From positions 372,001 through 436,000 of the forward strand of contig JADJYU010000005.1 in the NCBI GenBank assembly GCA_016719565.1: 64,000 bases of DNA. Direction: 5' to 3'. Position numbers and translations under genes: made by a program. How positions within the stretch are numbered: the stretch's first letter is position 1; every line of letters begins with the position of its first letter. The stretch is from Ignavibacteria bacterium (lineage in GTDB: Bacteria; Bacteroidota; Ignavibacteria; Tepidaquicellales; Tepidaquicellaceae). Under the pieces are notes generated by a model that searched no databases, was not told the DNA's origin, and saw only the letters and a program-made list of their open reading frames with translations. Positions 16,281-24,947 of this stretch are shown in pieces.

Positions 16281-16916
16281 ATGAATTTCCGAAATTTTTT
16301 AGTTTTAATTTTTTCCATTCTTGTTTTATCTGTTGTTTCAAATGCTCAGACGACGGTAGGTTTGATCGGCGGTCTGAACCTGCAAAGCATTTCCGGCGAC
16401 GCACCGAAAGATGCTTCATATGGTTTAAAGACCGGATATATGTTTGGCATTTCAGCTGAAGCTAATGTTTCTAAAGAGATAAAGATTGTACTTCAGCCAA
16501 ATTACACTCTTTATCAGACAGTTATTGCATACGATATTGGAAGGGAAGATCCGGTTGACAGTATGAATGTAAAAATGTCTTACTTTCGTGTTCCAGTATT
16601 TGCAAAAATTGAAGCTTTTAACGGAGTAACATATTTTTTAAGCGGGCTTGATTTCGGATTCCTGCAGGATTCAAAAATTCAGGATGTTAATAAGACGACT
16701 GAAGAAAGAGACATTTCAGAAAGTTTTGAAAAGTTTGATCTCGCCGCTGCATTCGGTGTCGGAGTAAAATTTCCGGTAAAGCGTTTTATCATTTCAGCGG
16801 AAGGAAGATATTCACAGAGTCTATTAAATTTGAGCAAAGAAAATTTTAATTCATTGCCGTCAAGATTCAGATTATCCGGTTTCCAGTTTATGACATACAT
16901 ATCATATATTCTTTAA
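16281..16916 (+). CDS. Outer-membrane beta-barrel protein (PorT-like fold), about 211 residues
   Basis: I place the start at ATG 16281 (MNFRNFLVLIFSILVLSVVS). An upstream TTG two codons earlier is possible. The signal peptide ends near NAQTTVG. The mature protein has GLIGGLNLQSISGD, then LKTGYMFGISAEAN and YFRVPVFAKIEAF, like the small eight-stranded Bacteroidota barrels (PF13568 type), and it ends in aromatic and hydrophobic residues (FMTYISYIL). It is probably an outer-membrane structural or sensor protein. The next barrel gene starts 12 bases later. Confidence 0.75.
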   Translation: MNFRNFLVLIFSILVLSVVSNAQTTVGLIGGLNLQSISGDAPKDASYGLKTGYMFGISAEANVSKEIKIVLQPNYTLYQTVIAYDIGREDPVDSMNVKMSYFRVPVFAKIEAFNGVTYFLSGLDFGFLQDSKIQDVNKTTEERDISESFEKFDLAAAFGVGVKFPVKRFIISAEGRYSQSLLNLSKENFNSLPSRFRLSGFQFMTYISYIL

Positions 16917-16928
16917 AATTTTATTCAG

Positions 16929-17909
16929 ATGAAAAAAAATATACTGCTTAAAACCGCTCTGACATTTTCTGTTTTGCTCATAATTTGTACTCAGAATTCT
17001 TTTGGAAAATTTTTATTTCCGCCTAACGATTCTCTCTATGAACATGAGACTCTGAAAGGTCACAAATTTATAGTTAATTCAAATATTGGAACACCTTTTA
17101 TACAGACTTTCCTTCAGAGCCGGCTTGGAGCAGGTCAGACAGTGAATTTAAAAATACCCTCGGTTAAAATTGATTCACAGGAAGTTTTTCAGCTCCGGGG
17201 AGATCTTATCTATACTAATCTTGAAATTGAGTATCAGCAGATGATCAAGGACTGGATGGCATTCAGAGTCAAATTCCTTGTTGCAGGAAAGTTAGGCACA
17301 AAACCCGGTGCGCTGATCTCAGAAGGAGTGAATGCCGCAACCGGTTATGAAATCGGCTGGCTTTTCAAATTATATCAGAATAAGGAGTTTGCGCTTTCAG
17401 GTTCTTTTGATCTTTTTAACAGAAGTTATACAATAATTGATCTGAATAAATTTATTCAGGGGGTAATAGACAGCGGAAGAATTACACAGACAAATAAACT
17501 TGTTAATTCATTAACCACAGTAAGAGCCGGCGGAACATTAAGATTTGCATATGCTTTTAACAAAACTTTCGGATTTACAGGAAATGTCAACGCGCAGTTC
17601 GGTGAGTCGGTTGATTTAACTGATATTAATAAATGGTATTTTGAATACGGCGGAATATTTGATGCTGATCTCTTGCCTGTTCAGAATGTTCCTTTAGGTT
17701 TTGCATTAGGTTTTTACCATAACTCATTACCTCTGACTTCTGAGCAGATACAATCCGAACCGAATAATTTTTTGTTCGGAATAAATTATACAGGCAAACA
17801 GGATCTGAATCTCGGACTGGAAATTAATTATCAGTTTTACAAACCCAACAACTTTGATGAGGATATTAAGTTTGTAAATATGGCTTTAAATATGAGATAT
17901 TTTTTTTAA
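16929..17909 (+). CDS. Predicted outer-membrane protein, 326 residues
   Basis: The signal peptide MKKNILLKTALTFSVLLIIC runs to about residue 26 (NSFGKF). The mature chain is rich in alternating hydrophobic strands with aromatic girdles and ends NMALNMRYFF, a terminal Phe as is usual for outer-membrane barrels. The segment RAGGTLRFAYAFNKTFGFTG looks like a membrane hairpin. I do not recognise a family. The tight spacing with the barrel gene before it (12 bases) and the next (55 bases) points to one transcript. Confidence 0.65.
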   Translation: MKKNILLKTALTFSVLLIICTQNSFGKFLFPPNDSLYEHETLKGHKFIVNSNIGTPFIQTFLQSRLGAGQTVNLKIPSVKIDSQEVFQLRGDLIYTNLEIEYQQMIKDWMAFRVKFLVAGKLGTKPGALISEGVNAATGYEIGWLFKLYQNKEFALSGSFDLFNRSYTIIDLNKFIQGVIDSGRITQTNKLVNSLTTVRAGGTLRFAYAFNKTFGFTGNVNAQFGESVDLTDINKWYFEYGGIFDADLLPVQNVPLGFALGFYHNSLPLTSEQIQSEPNNFLFGINYTGKQDLNLGLEINYQFYKPNNFDEDIKFVNMALNMRYFF

Positions 17910-17964
17910 AGCCGGAAAGTTATTTGCAGTGATAAATATTTTTAAAAACTATAATTAAAATAAC

Positions 17965-18807
17965 ATGAAAAATTTATTTCTTTTTTTATTACTCGTTACA
18001 TTTTCTTCAAATGCAATTTCACAGGAAATTCCAGTTGTTAATAATTTATCAAAGTTAAATAATTCTTTAGGATCTTCTGAGTCAATTGAGAAAAATGCTC
18101 CTAAGAAAAAAGACTTCTGGTTTACAGTTAATCCGTATCTCTGGACTGTCGCTATGGGAGGAACAGTCGGAATCCCGAATAGTCCTTCCGGTTATCCAAA
18201 GACTTTTGAATTTAACAAAAGTTTTTCCGACAATTTTGAAAATTTAAAGATGGCTTTTATGATAGGAGGTAAATTCAAATATAAAAGAATGAATTTATTT
18301 TATGATATGGTATATGCAAACCTGAAAAATTTTGACGTAACTCTTCCAAACGGTACCGGTCTTGTCAGCGCAAATACAACAATAAAAGAAGTCATAACGG
18401 ATCTTTCGCTTGGATATTCATTCCCGACATCCAGTAAAACAGTTTTTCTTGACGCATACGCCGGGGTAAGGATCTGGGCAACAGAAAATGAAATAACGCT
18501 CAACGAGCAAAACGGACAGGTCTTAATGAGCAGCAAAAGCAATTCCTGGGTGGATCCGATAGTCGGAATTAATGCAAGCTTCCTTTTGTCAAAACAATGG
18601 TTCTCATATCTGAGAAGCGACTTCGGCGGATTCGGAACTAATTCCGAATATTCCTTTAATATACTTGGCGGATTCGGTTATAAATTTAATCCGAACTTAA
18701 ATACATCTTTGGGAATAAAAAATCTTAGTGTCGATTATAACAAAGACGGATACAGATTTAATTTAAATCAATACGGTTTAATATTGAGCCTTGGATATAG
18801 TTATTAA
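17965..18807 (+). CDS. Predicted outer-membrane protein, 280 residues
   Basis: The signal peptide MKNLFLFLLLVTFSSNAISQ is followed by a polar linker. KKDFWFTVNPYLWTVAMGG then resembles the start of barrels annotated as 'outer membrane protein with YLW motif'. Strands such as DLSLGYSFPTSSKTVFLDAY and the C-terminal LGYSY support a barrel. The substrate is unknown. It lies 68 bases before the SulP permease gene, so this barrel could be the outer-membrane partner of that transporter (inference). Confidence 0.65.
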   Translation: MKNLFLFLLLVTFSSNAISQEIPVVNNLSKLNNSLGSSESIEKNAPKKKDFWFTVNPYLWTVAMGGTVGIPNSPSGYPKTFEFNKSFSDNFENLKMAFMIGGKFKYKRMNLFYDMVYANLKNFDVTLPNGTGLVSANTTIKEVITDLSLGYSFPTSSKTVFLDAYAGVRIWATENEITLNEQNGQVLMSSKSNSWVDPIVGINASFLLSKQWFSYLRSDFGGFGTNSEYSFNILGGFGYKFNPNLNTSLGIKNLSVDYNKDGYRFNLNQYGLILSLGYSY

Positions 18808-18875
18808 TTTTAGTTCAAAATAATTATTATGACTTTTCAGAATTAATTACAGGTAATCAAATCTGATCTATTAAT

Positions 18876-20570
18876 TTGGCAAAATCATTTTTATCCGGCA
18901 TAAGCGAATATTTACCGGGTCTCAGATTAATAAAGACTTATAAAAAGGAATGGCTTTCCAAAGATTTTGCTGCAGGTCTTTCGGTTGCAGCCATAGCTAT
19001 TCCTGTAAGTATCGCTTATGCCGGAATTGCCGGACTCCCTCCCGAAGTTGGTCTCTATTCATCTGTATTACCAATGATCGCATACGCTTTGTTCGGATCC
19101 TCAAGACAACTGATGGTCGGTCCGGATTCGGCTACGTGTATTCTCATTGCATCAGCGCTGATACCGGTTGCCGCATTCGGCTCAGAGCAGTATCAGTCCT
19201 ATTCAGTTCTTCTCGCATTAATAACCGGCGTACTTTGTATTTTAGGCGGAGTATTGAAATTTGGTTTCATTGCCAATTTTTTATCCAAACCAATTCTCAC
19301 AGGATATCTGAACGGACTTGCCATCAGTATTATCGCAGGACAGCTTGGAAAATTTTTCGGATTCAGTCTGGACTCAGCCGGATTCTTCAGAATGATGTTC
19401 GATTTTTTTTCAAAAATTAATGAGACACATATTCTGACTTTTACTATAGGGATCTCCGTTTTTATTTTCTTAAGATTATTTAAAAAGTATTTTAAAAAAA
19501 TCCCCGCTCCGCTTATCGCAGTTATTGTAAGTATTATAGCTGTAACTGTAATTGGAATGGAAAACAGCGGACTGAAAGTAGTGGGACATGTACCCGCCGG
19601 TTTTCCCGAATTTGGAATTCCTGATGTCGGATTATCTGAATTAGGAATACTCATTTCACATTCTTTTGGTATTGTGCTTATAAGTTACTGCAGCGCAATG
19701 CTGACAAATAAAAGTTTTGCGGTAAAAAACGGCTACAGCATTGACGCCAATAAAGATTTTATTGCGCTCGGAGCTGCAAACATTTTTTCAGGTCTGTCAC
19801 AGGGATTTGTGATCAGCGGCGCGGATTCAAGAACTGCAGTTAATGACTCCTCAGGCGGCAAGACACAGCTGGTCTCTGTAATCGCCGCTTTATCAATTGC
19901 AGTTGTAATTTTGTTCTTAACTCAATATCTGGAATATCTGCCTGTCACCGTACTCAGCGCAATCATTATCTCAGCTTCCATCGGTTTATTTAATTTTGAA
20001 TATCTAAGGAAACTTTATCACGTCAGCCGGTTTGAATTTTTTCTTGCAGTTATCACTTCACTAAGTGTAATTACTATCGGTGTAATTCCCGCTGTTCTGA
20101 TTGCTGTCGGTCTTGCATTAATAGGATTACTTGCTAAAGCATCCAAACCTCATGATCATTTACTTGGAAAAGTGAAAGGTCTTAATAGTTATCATGATGT
20201 TAATGAATATACAGATGCCGTTAAAATTCCCGAAATAATGATCTACAGATTTGAAGCGCCTATACTTTTTTTTAATGCTGACTATTTTAAAAAAAGGGTG
20301 CATGAATTTTTAAATGACGAAAAGGGAAATATAAAATTCCTGATACTTGACGGGAGTCCTTTAATAAGATTGGATATTACCGCTGCTGAAACAATTGAAG
20401 ATCTGATATTTGAACTGAAAGCTGATAACATCGTAATTGGTATTGCAAAATTAAACAGAAACGTTAAATTAATTCTTGATCGTGCGAATATCACAGTAAA
20501 GATCGGTGAGGAGAATATATTTGAATCTGTTCATTCTGCTGTTGAATTTTATTCTAATAAATTAAATTAA
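18876..20570 (+). CDS. SulP family anion permease with STAS domain
   Basis: 564 residues starting at TTG 18876 (AKSFLSGISEYLPGLRLIKT). The inner-membrane core has the SulP signature AAIAIPVSIAYAGIAGLPPE, GLYSSVLPMIAYALFGSSRQ and VGPDSATCILIASAL. It goes on to SGLSQGFVISGADSRTAVND and ends in a cytoplasmic STAS domain (about 450-560, IYRFEAPILFFNADYFKKRV; LDGSPLIRLDITAAETIEDL). The STAS phospho-acceptor position reads LDITAAE. SulP proteins carry sulfate, bicarbonate or other anions by sodium or proton coupling. Sulfate would fit the sulfur genes at 4-9 kb, but bicarbonate is equally possible. The DUF502 gene follows after 10 bases. Confidence 0.93.
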   Translation: MAKSFLSGISEYLPGLRLIKTYKKEWLSKDFAAGLSVAAIAIPVSIAYAGIAGLPPEVGLYSSVLPMIAYALFGSSRQLMVGPDSATCILIASALIPVAAFGSEQYQSYSVLLALITGVLCILGGVLKFGFIANFLSKPILTGYLNGLAISIIAGQLGKFFGFSLDSAGFFRMMFDFFSKINETHILTFTIGISVFIFLRLFKKYFKKIPAPLIAVIVSIIAVTVIGMENSGLKVVGHVPAGFPEFGIPDVGLSELGILISHSFGIVLISYCSAMLTNKSFAVKNGYSIDANKDFIALGAANIFSGLSQGFVISGADSRTAVNDSSGGKTQLVSVIAALSIAVVILFLTQYLEYLPVTVLSAIIISASIGLFNFEYLRKLYHVSRFEFFLAVITSLSVITIGVIPAVLIAVGLALIGLLAKASKPHDHLLGKVKGLNSYHDVNEYTDAVKIPEIMIYRFEAPILFFNADYFKKRVHEFLNDEKGNIKFLILDGSPLIRLDITAAETIEDLIFELKADNIVIGIAKLNRNVKLILDRANITVKIGEENIFESVHSAVEFYSNKLN

Positions 20571-20580
20571 ATATTTAATT

Positions 20581-21159
20581 ATGCTTACCAAATTTAAAAC
20601 TGCCTTCATTAAAGGTATTTTTGTAATAATTCCTTTAATGTTTATAGTGTTTATACTGCAGGGTACGATCGGGATCTTAAAAGAACTTCTCCAGCCTTTC
20701 TCAAATTTATTACCCGCCAGATCCCTGTTCGGATTCGGACATACGGATTTTACAGTCCTGGTATTTCTTTTAATTATTACTGTAATAGTCGGTTTCATTC
20801 AGGGTGACAGAAACAGGGCAGGGGTAATAAAAAGGATAGAGAGTTTCATTCCCGGTTTTTCAGTAGTAAAAAAAATTCTCGGAGCAGACGGCAATTCTGA
20901 TTTAAATAAAAAAGTAGTATCCTGTCTTGCAACAATAGACGATGCGTGGCTTTTTGCATTTATTCTAGAGACAGGAAAAGAAGGAATGCTAACGGTCTTT
21001 GTGCCAAGCGCCCCTACTCCCACCAGCGGTAATATTTATTTCATGACTGAGCAGCAGGTAAAACGTCTCGATATTGAACCCAAAGAAGTTTTCAAATGTA
21101 TTACTCAGCTTGGGATTGGCGCGGATAAACTGCTTGAAGGAAAAGTAAACTGGAATTAA
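20581..21159 (+). CDS. DUF502 membrane protein
   Basis: 192 residues with two N-terminal transmembrane segments (about 10-32 and 58-78). A soluble region carries SFIPGFSVVKKIL and VFVPSAPTPTSGNIYF, the hallmark of DUF502 proteins. The function is not established. It begins 10 bases after the SulP stop, so it is almost certainly cotranscribed. It closes the plus-strand run that started at 12.9 kb and faces the minus-strand chitinase-like gene across a hairpin. Confidence 0.88.
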   Translation: MLTKFKTAFIKGIFVIIPLMFIVFILQGTIGILKELLQPFSNLLPARSLFGFGHTDFTVLVFLLIITVIVGFIQGDRNRAGVIKRIESFIPGFSVVKKILGADGNSDLNKKVVSCLATIDDAWLFAFILETGKEGMLTVFVPSAPTPTSGNIYFMTEQQVKRLDIEPKEVFKCITQLGIGADKLLEGKVNWN

Positions 21160-21197
21160 GAGATTAACTGCATATTAAAATAACTTTGTTCAAATAA

Positions 21198-21228
21198 AAA
21201 GTCTGCAGAAAAATGACCTGCAGTCTTT
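21198..21228. terminator. Bidirectional hairpin between convergent genes
   Basis: AAAGTCTGCAG and CTGCAGTCTTT form an 11-base stem with one mismatch and a 9-base loop. It is flanked by A-rich sequence on the left and T-rich on the right, and lies between the convergent DUF502 and GH18 genes. A similar hairpin recurs at 22.92 kb next to a gene remnant. Confidence 0.6.
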
Positions 21229-21266
21229 AAATAAATTTACTAACCAGAACAATTTATGTAATAAAT

Positions 21267-22868
21267 TTACGGAGTTATTTTGCTGATAAATTCAGCTGAA
21301 TTATTGTCCGTAAATACTGCATCACTCAAGTCCACTGTAAAGTCTCCGTTTATATCAGCAAGTACGTAACCGCTAATAAAATTTGCTGCGTCATTATCAA
21401 TGAGACCTGCATCCGAAACATCTATAACTCCGTCTTTATTCGGATCACCGGAATATATTCCAAATCTTACAGGTGAATTATTCATCGGCTGCATATTATT
21501 TCCAAACGCCTGAGCAGAGCTGAAACTCATATCATAAACAGAAGCATTATTTAAAAAAATTATCCCGCCTGTTTTTGTCCATGTTTCAATTGAATTTCTC
21601 TGATCTATCTGCAAAAAATACTGAATGTTGTTTTGCGCTTTTGTAAAATTAAATGTCACATTACCGTTTGTATTAAATTTACCTTTTGCCGAATCAACAG
21701 CCGTATATGGTGAATTTGAATTTCTCAGCTTAACCTTTACCGTATCAGTTCTTGTAGCATCTTCTGATGCAATATATAAAGCTTCAATAAAAAGTTTTAA
21801 TTCAAGCGTCTGTAATGGTCTGAAAATTTCATTAAAGCTATCTGCATATTGATAAACAGATCCGCATGAAGAAGCAGCATCCCAGTTGACAGACCAGTCC
21901 ATCATTCCCCGAAGGTCTGCGTAAGTACCGGTCTTAGTATATCTCGCGGGTTTTGGGATCTGACCTTTAAGATAAAGTATTGCTGCTTTCACTGAATCAG
22001 GAATTACATATCCGCCTCCGGCTGCATTTACGCATGCCGGCAGTCCTACCGCTACCTGATCCGGTCTCAGTCCTGAAAAATATCCTCCGGCAGTATTGAA
22101 TCCGTGTATGACAGCTTCAGTCTGTGATACAATAAAATCTACCGTTCCCTGAAAATAAATGTTGCCGTCAATTCCGTACATGCTACCGCTGTTATAAAGC
22201 TGAACGTGTAATACTTCAATCGAGTCTCTAAGAGCATGTATAACCGGAAGATATGCTCCCCAGACTCCGCCGTATGCTGACATTCCCCCCTGCACATAAG
22301 CAGTCTCCGGAGCCATAGTCAGGATCATTTTCTTACCGTTTTGAATTCTGTACAGATCCATAATTTTTCTGACTGCATAGATCAGATTTATAATATTCGC
22401 ATCGACAGGATTAGAGATCGTACCACCGCTTAATGAAAGCGAACTGCCTTCGAGATCTATATCAATGCCTTCAAATCCGTAAGTATTAATTATATTCATC
22501 ATCGAAGTAATGAATGTATTTCTCTTCACAGTATCAGGCAATGAAACCGGATGGTTAGCGCCTCCGATTGAGATCAGAATTGTCTTGCCGCGAATACGCA
22601 TTGTATCTATTTGCTTTTTAAAATTTAACTGACTCATTCCTTCCGGAATGAAAGTCATGTTGTATGAAGTTCCGGAAGACGGAATTGCAAATGCAACAGG
22701 TATTATGCCGTAACTTGTATCCACCTGTGTCAGCGGAATATAAGGACAGTTAAAGTCATTCCAGTTCTGCCAGTAACCTATAAGCGCAGGGTTTGAAATC
22801 TGAGAATTCGAATTTTTTACCGGAAAAACATTTACTAAAATAATCAACAATAAATATCTCATGAACAT
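21267..22868 (-). CDS. Secreted GH18 chitinase-like protein with dockerin-like C-terminal module
   Basis: 533 residues with a signal peptide (MRYLLLIILVNVFPV). The GH18 barrel shows ILISIGG (98-103) and FEGIDIDLEG, in which Glu140 is the catalytic acid of the DxxDxDxE motif. The first Asp of that motif is Glu133. MTFIPEGM and the barrel end (MDWSVNWDA) also fit. It should cleave chitin-type beta-1,4-linked N-acetylglucosamine outside the cell or in the periplasm. From about 375 the tail carries LRNSNSPYTAVDSAKG, QRNSIETWT, AFGNNM, then DPNKDGVIDVSD and DINGDFTVDLSD calcium loops and the ending FISKITP. This tail is shared with eight other proteins here. It faces DUF502 across a hairpin. The variant first motif residue leaves some doubt about catalysis. 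Confidence 0.88.
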   Translation of the reverse strand: MFMRYLLLIILVNVFPVKNSNSQISNPALIGYWQNWNDFNCPYIPLTQVDTSYGIIPVAFAIPSSGTSYNMTFIPEGMSQLNFKKQIDTMRIRGKTILISIGGANHPVSLPDTVKRNTFITSMMNIINTYGFEGIDIDLEGSSLSLSGGTISNPVDANIINLIYAVRKIMDLYRIQNGKKMILTMAPETAYVQGGMSAYGGVWGAYLPVIHALRDSIEVLHVQLYNSGSMYGIDGNIYFQGTVDFIVSQTEAVIHGFNTAGGYFSGLRPDQVAVGLPACVNAAGGGYVIPDSVKAAILYLKGQIPKPARYTKTGTYADLRGMMDWSVNWDAASSCGSVYQYADSFNEIFRPLQTLELKLFIEALYIASEDATRTDTVKVKLRNSNSPYTAVDSAKGKFNTNGNVTFNFTKAQNNIQYFLQIDQRNSIETWTKTGGIIFLNNASVYDMSFSSAQAFGNNMQPMNNSPVRFGIYSGDPNKDGVIDVSDAGLIDNDAANFISGYVLADINGDFTVDLSDAVFTDNNSAEFISKITP

Positions 22869-22919
22869 TTTGTATTATAATTGCGGTTAACCGATTCAGA
22901 ATAATTTACTTATAAAAAA

Positions 22920-22945
22920 GTCTGCGGAAATAATTTCCTGCAGAC
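22920..22945. terminator. Hairpin, second copy of the post-chitinase terminator
   Basis: GTCTGCGGAAAtaaTTTCCTGCAGAC folds into a stem of about 11 pairs with one bulge. Sequence on both sides resembles that around 21.2 kb, so the hairpin and the adjacent tail remnant appear to derive from a duplicated gene end. Confidence 0.5.
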
Positions 22946-22996
22946 ATTGAGACAAATTTGTAAACCAAATCAATATATGAAATAAATTTTACGGAG

Positions 22997-23083
22997 TTAT
23001 TTGCTGATAAAATTATCTGAATCATTTTCTGTCAATACTGCTTCACCATCTAATACAATGTCTCTGTTCAGATCATTTGAAAA
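22997..23083 (-). pseudogene. Remnant of a dockerin-like C-terminal tail
   Basis: On the minus strand the sequence reads NDLNRDIVLDGEAVLTENDS then DNFISK and a stop. It lines up with the last calcium loop of the neighbouring chitinase tail (DINGDFTVDLSDAVFTDNNS, EFISKITP). One missing A after SK brings the stop forward, so ITP is lost. Nothing upstream on the minus strand is an open continuation, so only about 28 codons survive. The 440-base gap between the chitinase start and the cupin gene otherwise holds only the hairpin at 22.92 kb and AT-rich sequence that includes their divergent or upstream signals. Confidence 0.7.
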
Positions 23084-23309
23084 TCATTAAAATATCAGTG
23101 TAATAGGAAATGATCAATTAATTTCTAATCTATACTTTTAAAACAAATTTTTAACTTACGCCTTTTGTGATTTTTCCGGAGCAGGTATGATTTTAATATG
23201 AACAGAATTAACTTAAATTAAATATTCTTTAAAAAAAATATAAATATTCAATTTAAACTAATTTGTATATAATGCTGATATGCAAAGTGTAATCAAAAAA
23301 TATTTCTGA

Positions 23310-23654
23310 TTACTCATATCCGCTTTTTATGATTGTTAAGGTCATTTTAAAGCGTTCATTTGCTTTTAAATTATAAGCTGAATGCGCAGGAATTATTATT
23401 GACTGTCCTTTTTCAAGAGGAGTGGATTTTCCGTCAATTACAATCTCCGCTATCCCGTCAATGATCTGGATAAAAGTATCAAATGGTGAAGTCCTTTTTG
23501 CGAGCTCTTCTCCGGTATCAAAAGACATTGCCGTTATATTTCCGGTCGACTTCTTTATTATGCTTTTTACAATTACGGAATTCGGCGCATATTCAATAAT
23601 TTCAACTATATTAACTCCAACAGATTTTTCAATCTTAACTTCGTTTTCAGTCAT
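23310..23654 (-). CDS. Cupin-domain protein, 114 residues
   Basis: A single small cupin. The pattern TFIQIIDGIAEIVIDGKSTP then LEKGQSIIIPAHSAYNLKAN gives the two conserved cupin strands, with His near IPAHSAY. The first motif lacks the usual HxH pair (FIQIIDG), so metal binding may be weak or absent. It is cytoplasmic. It sits between the chitinase gene and an AraC regulator, all on the minus strand, with 190 bases to the latter. A small-molecule sensing or isomerase role is possible but not shown. Confidence 0.85.
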   Translation of the reverse strand: MTENEVKIEKSVGVNIVEIIEYAPNSVIVKSIIKKSTGNITAMSFDTGEELAKRTSPFDTFIQIIDGIAEIVIDGKSTPLEKGQSIIIPAHSAYNLKANERFKMTLTIIKSGYE

Positions 23655-23844
23655 ATCACCTAAATGTTTTAAATTACATGTTTGGATTAGTATGTGCGGT
23701 TACAATTAACATAGCAATATTTTTTTAAAAAACTTTACAAAATTAAAATTAAAAGTTACATATTTTACTTATATACTTTTAAAATGACAATGATTCATTT
23801 AATTCGATTATACGAAGCAGAAAACCTTTGGCTGAAATTAAAAA

Positions 23845-24408
23845 TTAATTTAAATCTTCAAGATTGGTAAGTCTTTTTTCTTTAAGCTTTTTAAAATGGG
23901 AAGGAGTGAGACCTGTGATCTTCTTGAATTGATTTGATAAATGCCCTACGCTGCTGTAGTGAAGCTTGAAAGCAATTTCTGAAAGATTAAGTTCATCGTA
24001 AACTATAAGTTCTTTTACACGCTCGATCTTATGATTAATGATAAATTTTTCAATTGTCGTGCCCTGAACTTCAGTAAACAGATTAGAAAGATATGTGTAA
24101 TCATAATTTAATTTGCTGCTCAGATACTCAGAGAAATTTACTTTAAGCGGTTCATCTGAGTAATGGATCAGTTCGACAATAACATTTTTTATTTTTTCGA
24201 TCAAAATGCTTTTCTTGTCATCCATTAATTCCAGTCCAAATTTAATTAAAGCCGCTTTTAACTTATCTCTTTGCAGCTGAGTTAATTGTTCTAAAATTTC
24301 CACTTCACCCAGATCGACCCTTGAGAAGTGCAGCCCCATTTTTTGCAGCTCGGACTTTACTATCATTTTGCATCGAATGCTTACCATATATTTTATATAC
24401 AGCTTCAT
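23845..24408 (-). CDS. AraC family transcriptional regulator
   Basis: I choose ATG 24408 (MKLYIKYMVSIRCKMIVKSE) because this start is conserved in the short Bacteroidota AraC family; a longer frame opens 29 codons upstream. The protein has about 187 residues. The N-terminal half (LGEVEILEQLTQLQRDKLKA) precedes a C-terminal double helix-turn-helix with IERVKELIVYDELNLSEIAF, HYSSVGHLSNQFKKITGLTP and SHFKK. The N-terminus resembles a degenerate heavy-metal-associated fold (the CxxC is reduced to a single Cys). It probably binds DNA upstream of neighbouring genes. The plus-strand T9SS-tailed gene lies 540 bases away and the cupin gene 190 bases. Confidence 0.88.
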   Translation of the reverse strand: MKLYIKYMVSIRCKMIVKSELQKMGLHFSRVDLGEVEILEQLTQLQRDKLKAALIKFGLELMDDKKSILIEKIKNVIVELIHYSDEPLKVNFSEYLSSKLNYDYTYLSNLFTEVQGTTIEKFIINHKIERVKELIVYDELNLSEIAFKLHYSSVGHLSNQFKKITGLTPSHFKKLKEKRLTNLEDLN

Positions 24409-24947
24409 GATCCGTGAGCTCACATTAATTTTTGACAAATATATTTTATCATAAGAAAATTTTAATAACCTTTTAAACCTGAAAGTTATAAACAAGAGGA
24501 ATTAAAGATAGGAAAGATGCGGTGGTTTGTTTACAATCAGATTTACAATTGAAACAAAGTCCTAATATTTTTCTCCTTAGTAAATATAGTGAAATTTTAT
24601 CAAAGATTCATTTCTAGTTTTAATATTTATAATTACAGCGAATTATCAGTAAACTGGTTTATATCATATTTAAAAGTCAGTTAATGTGTGAATGATGTAA
24701 CAAATTTCTAAAGTTGTGTAATAGTTTTTAAAACTGAATAGTCTATTTTGTATTTGAACTTAATACTCAAATAAATATTAAGTGGCAGAACAAAATTAAA
24801 CTTCCTCACGGGAGGAAAAACTGCACAGGACTAATTCGATTATTCTATTTACCCAAATTCTCAAAAGACATAATCCCAGGTAATCAATTCTTTTTGAAAG
24901 GAGAATGTAACAGCATAACTTTTTTTTTAATTTAATGATAAAATATC
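24409..24947. other. Intergenic region between divergent regulator and secreted protein genes
   Basis: It is AT-rich. A short hairpin TTCCTCacggGAGGAA lies at about 24.80-24.82 kb, followed by AAAACTGCACAGGACTAAT. The arrangement (hairpin in a long leader before a secreted-protein gene) could be regulatory, but it does not match any riboswitch I know. A ribosome-site-like GAAAGGAG sits near 24.90 kb. Confidence 0.4.

Noticed and set aside
21625..21852. Antisense ORF over the chitinase tail
   Set aside because: It is a shadow of the conserved tail on the other strand. The real frame has clear family motifs.
24780..24910. Riboswitch in the leader of the T9SS-tailed gene
   Set aside because: The short hairpin and CTGCACAGGAC do not match a known aptamer core that I can recall, and the stem has only six pairs.
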